Below, piece after piece: positions 55,809 to 57,425 of a stretch of 57,425 bases of DNA. A program made the translations under genes and the position numbers. This stretch comes from Planctomycetota bacterium. GTDB lineage: Bacteria; Planctomycetota; Phycisphaerae; FEN-1346. The notes beneath the pieces were generated by a model. It was not told the origin of the DNA, did no database searches, and saw only the letters and a list, made by a program, of their open reading frames with translations. Each line of letters begins with the position of its first letter. The stretch's first letter is position 1. Location of the stretch: assembly GCA_030602705.1 (NCBI GenBank), contig JAUVZF010000016.1, positions 1 through 57,425 on the forward strand. Direction: 5' to 3'.

Positions 55809-56067
55809 ACTTTTCCGACATCGGGCCGGCACCCGCCAGAGCGCATCGTCCCGCCGGGTCAACTCTTGTGGCGGCGCCCGGCGGCTGTTATGATAGCGCC
55901 GGCCTTGAGGGCCGAGGGGCGGGTGAAGCGTGGCGGACAACCCCAACGGGAAGCCGTCCGAGCCGCCTTTCAACCTGGGGGCGCGGAAAGTCGACTTGTA
56001 GGATTATCCTGGCCGTGCTCATGGACGCAGTGAAGGCCCCGGTTCGACTCGGAGGGGAGGTGGCCTC

Positions 56068-56475
56068 ATGATGTGGACGCAACGGATCGTGCTGCTGGTC
56101 CTGGGGCTGGGGTTCCTGGCCGTGACGTTGAACCTGATCCGGAAACGCCGTCTGCGCAAGGAGTACGCCGTGCTCTGGGTCGTGACGAGCGCGATGATTC
56201 TACTGTTCGTGCTGCTGCCGGGCGTGCTGCTTCGCGCGGCGGCGTGGCTGAACCCGAACCACGTCGTCCTGATGCTGCTGATCGTGTTTGTGTTTCTGGC
56301 AGCCATCGTGCTGCACCATTCGGTGGTGATCTCGAGGCTCTCGGAGCGTGAGAAGGAGGTGTCGCAGGAGTTGGCGCTGCTGAAGGACGAGTTGGAGAAA
56401 CTCCGCGAAGAGGTCCGCCAGCCGCCGCCTCCGCCCGCCGAACCCAAGCCCAAGCCGCCGTCGCTCAGGACGTGA
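56068..56475 (+). CDS. DUF2304-like small membrane protein
   Basis: 135 residues with three transmembrane segments: TQRIVLLVLGLGFLAVTLNLI, EYAVLWVVTSAMILLFVLLPGVLL and HVVLMLLIVFVFLAAIVLHHSVVISRL. Between them is the RKRRLRKEYAVLWV motif of DUF2304 proteins. A coiled-coil (EREKEVSQELALLKDELEKLREEV) and a proline tail follow. DUF2304 genes usually sit beside a polyprenyl-phosphate glycosyltransferase and may help place it in the membrane, but no such gene is adjacent here. GGAGGGGAGG precedes tandem ATGs at 56068 and 56071. Confidence 0.8.
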   Translation: MMWTQRIVLLVLGLGFLAVTLNLIRKRRLRKEYAVLWVVTSAMILLFVLLPGVLLRAAAWLNPNHVVLMLLIVFVFLAAIVLHHSVVISRLSEREKEVSQELALLKDELEKLREEVRQPPPPPAEPKPKPPSLRT

Positions 56476-56487
56476 GCGGCACCGCTG

Positions 56488-56516
56488 TTGACAGTGATGC
56501 GTGCCGCGGCCATAAT
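56488..56516 (+). promoter_or_regulatory. Promoter of the damaged tRNA-His copy and GIY-YIG gene
   Basis: TTGACA at 56488-56493, 17-base spacer, CATAAT at 56511-56516. The -10 lies within the 121-bp repeat; the -35 and spacer lie outside it, yet the same spacing is kept at the second copy. Confidence 0.7.
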
Positions 56517-56629
56517 GCCGCGTCCGGGGACGGAGATTGCGCCACGATCCGGCAATAGAACCTGTGCTGTTCACGTGTGGTGAGCGTAGCTCAGTTGGTT
56601 AGAGCACCTGGTTGTGGTCCAGGGGGTCG
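56509..56629 (+). repeat. 121-bp direct repeat, upstream copy
   Basis: Identical to 56979-57099 except for one base (56536 A versus 57006 G), offset 470 bp. It covers the -10 box, leader and the first 50 bases of tRNA-His up to the T-arm. Confidence 0.95.
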
Positions 56630-56648
56630 CCCGTACGGGTCGCTCACC
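56579..56648 (+). pseudogene. Damaged tRNA-His (T-arm replaced)
   Basis: Acceptor GTGAGCG/CGCTCAC, D-arm and anticodon arm (GTG) equal the intact copy, but the 17-base T-arm GGGGGTTCAAATCCCCT is replaced by 12 bases, GCCCGTACGGGT, with no T-loop. After the discriminator C comes AC, so CCA is not encoded. Total is 5 nt shorter than the intact gene. It cannot be a normal tRNA, but acceptor pairing is preserved. Confidence 0.85.
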
Positions 56649-56673
56649 ACGGTCGTTTGCCAAGCGGCGTGAC

Positions 56674-56937
56674 ATGTTCTACACGTATATTCTTAGGAGC
56701 CGTAAGGACGGCCGCCTCTACGTCGGATCAACTGCTGACGTTGAGAAGAGGCTCGCGCGGCACAACAGAGGTTTGGTCCGCGCCACCAAGCATCGTCGGC
56801 CCCTGGAACTGATCTACTCCGAGAGCCACGCAACACGTTCGGGGGCCGTCCGCCGTGAGGGATATCTCAAGTCTCTCGAGGGAAGTACGGAAAAGAGACG
56901 GCTGGTTTCCGAGGCATTAATGAAGAAGCCATTGTAG
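56674..56937 (+). CDS. GIY-YIG endonuclease
   Basis: 87 residues: MFYTYILRSRKDGRLYVGST has the GIY (YTYIL) and YIG (YVG) motifs, EKRLARHNRG carries the catalytic Arg, and SGAVRREGYLKSLEGSTEKRRL the terminal Glu region. This is the single-domain COG2827-type nuclease. The frame runs upstream through the tRNA, but the ATG at 56674 fits the domain start. It lies entirely between two tRNA-His copies and downstream of a tRNA-type promoter, without a strong ribosome-binding site. The family is frequently seen next to tRNA 3' ends in environmental genomes (from memory). Likely the enzyme driving the duplication or homing of this segment (inference). Confidence 0.85.
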   Translation: MFYTYILRSRKDGRLYVGSTADVEKRLARHNRGLVRATKHRRPLELIYSESHATRSGAVRREGYLKSLEGSTEKRRLVSEALMKKPL

Positions 56938-56957
56938 CGGGGCTTACGGCACGCGCC

Positions 56958-56986
56958 TTGACGAGAATCTGCATAGCAGCCATAAT
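56958..56986 (+). promoter_or_regulatory. Promoter of the intact tRNA-His
   Basis: TTGACG at 56958-56963, 17-base spacer, CATAAT at 56981-56986, about 63 bases before the tRNA. Confidence 0.75.
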
Positions 56987-57099
56987 GCCGCGTCCGGGGA
57001 CGGAGGTTGCGCCACGATCCGGCAATAGAACCTGTGCTGTTCACGTGTGGTGAGCGTAGCTCAGTTGGTTAGAGCACCTGGTTGTGGTCCAGGGGGTCG
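56979..57099 (+). repeat. 121-bp direct repeat, downstream copy
   Basis: Counterpart of 56509-56629, 120 of 121 bases identical. Confidence 0.95.
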
Positions 57100-57126
57100 G
57101 GGGTTCAAATCCCCTCGCTCACCCCA
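57049..57126 (+). tRNA. tRNA-His (GUG)
   Basis: Extra G at -1 (57049) opposite discriminator C, acceptor GTGAGCG/CGCTCAC, anticodon stem CCTGG/CCAGG with loop TTGTGGT (anticodon GTG), T-arm GGGGGTTCAAATCCCCT, and encoded CCA. All expected tRNA-His features are present. Confidence 0.97.
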
Positions 57127-57241
57127 TTTCTTTTCACCCCGCCGGATGTCCAACGCCGCCAATAAAACCGCGCGAACGGGGTGGGTTCTGGGCGCGTCAA
57201 AGCGTATAATGGCTGGCTGGGAAAACCTGTCGGATCGTACC

Positions 57242-57420
57242 TGTTTAGCGTGCTCTCGAAGCGATGTCATTTCGACCGAGCCCTCGCCAAAGGCGAGGGC
57301 GAGCGGAGCGCTGTACCCCGAGTGCCCGCAGGAAATCTCGTCGTCCGGACACGGATAACGGCGATCCCGGCGCGCCGGGACTCGACTTTTCTTCGCTCGC
57401 TCGGAATGACACGCTAAACA
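57242..57420. repeat. Inverted-repeat element with TGTTTAGCGTG ends
   Basis: TGTTTAGCGTG at 57242-57252 is matched in inverse at 57410-57420. Just inside are TGTCATTTCGACCGAG and, inverted, TCGCTCGGAATGACA. No ORF of its own. Partial relatives at 40310 and 13275. The window ends five bases later. Confidence 0.7.
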
Positions 57421-57425
57421 CGTAC

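Noticed and set aside
55930..56001. GTG-initiated 23-codon ORF before the DUF2304-like gene
   Set aside because: Short, no ribosome-binding site, no similarity seen.
57047..57358. ORF reading through the tRNA-His on the plus strand
   Set aside because: It translates the tRNA itself and the following repeat; no protein-like character.

Overview
The window looks like a chromosomal segment of a GC-rich member of the Planctomycetota (a Phycisphaerae- or Brocadiia-like lineage is my guess, not proven). Pointers are an N-terminal LEPR-XLL-type export motif (LESRFLLS) on a giant secreted calpain-like protease, three PEP-CTERM proteins, Tat-exported Gfo/Idh/MocA oxidoreductases and sulfatases, diheme proteins with hydrazine-synthase-alpha-like domains, and a YXWGXW-repeat lipoprotein. 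There is no rRNA. Two intact tRNAs are present (Ser-CGA and His-GUG), plus one damaged tRNA-His copy.

Layout. 1-400: A-rich tract bounded by a short inverted repeat. 0.4-13.3 kb: Gfo/Idh/MocA oxidoreductase, LolA-like protein, zinc-ribbon protein, cyclodeaminase-like protein, GH95 fucosidase lipoprotein, fused M16 peptidase, M20 peptidase, response regulator, DUF2064/TIGR04282 transferase and a ROK kinase. 13.6-16.5 kb: uvrA, invaded by a GC-rich repeat. 16.7-40.3 kb: a polysaccharide or glycoprotein utilisation region with a second Tat oxidoreductase, a sugar-isomerase-like protein fused at its end to a sulfatase relic, a PQQ-type propeller, two diheme HZS-alpha-like proteins, an M60 (mucinase-type) peptidase, the YXWGXW lipoprotein, a sodium:solute symporter, a second GH95 fucosidase, oxidoreductase relics, a sulfatase and a sialidase. 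Together these fit removal of fucose, sulfate and sialic acid from host- or alga-derived glycans, followed by import and oxidation of the sugars (inference).

40.6-47.4 kb is an accessory zone inserted among housekeeping genes. Next to tRNA-Ser lies an IS1182-type transposase relic, then a two-gene AAA ATPase/DUF4276 cassette overlapping gpsA by 4 bp. After gpsA, a SHOCT protein and clpX comes a DUF3800 protein and a 55-residue acidic protein. These are enclosed by a perfect 28-bp repeat of the clpX 3' end, as if a small element had integrated there. 47.5-50.7 kb: three PEP-CTERM genes. 51.2-55.7 kb: a small secreted protein and the giant PPC-repeat/calpain protein. 56.0-57.4 kb: a DUF2304-like membrane protein and a GIY-YIG endonuclease sitting inside a duplicated tRNA-His gene, then a dispersed inverted-repeat element.

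The best candidates for undescribed biology are the GIY-YIG/tRNA-His cassette, whose upstream tRNA copy has its T-arm replaced by a CCCGTACGGG palindrome also present at two gene ends; the clpX-3'-flanked DUF3800 cassette; and the palindromic repeat family that has expanded inside uvrA.
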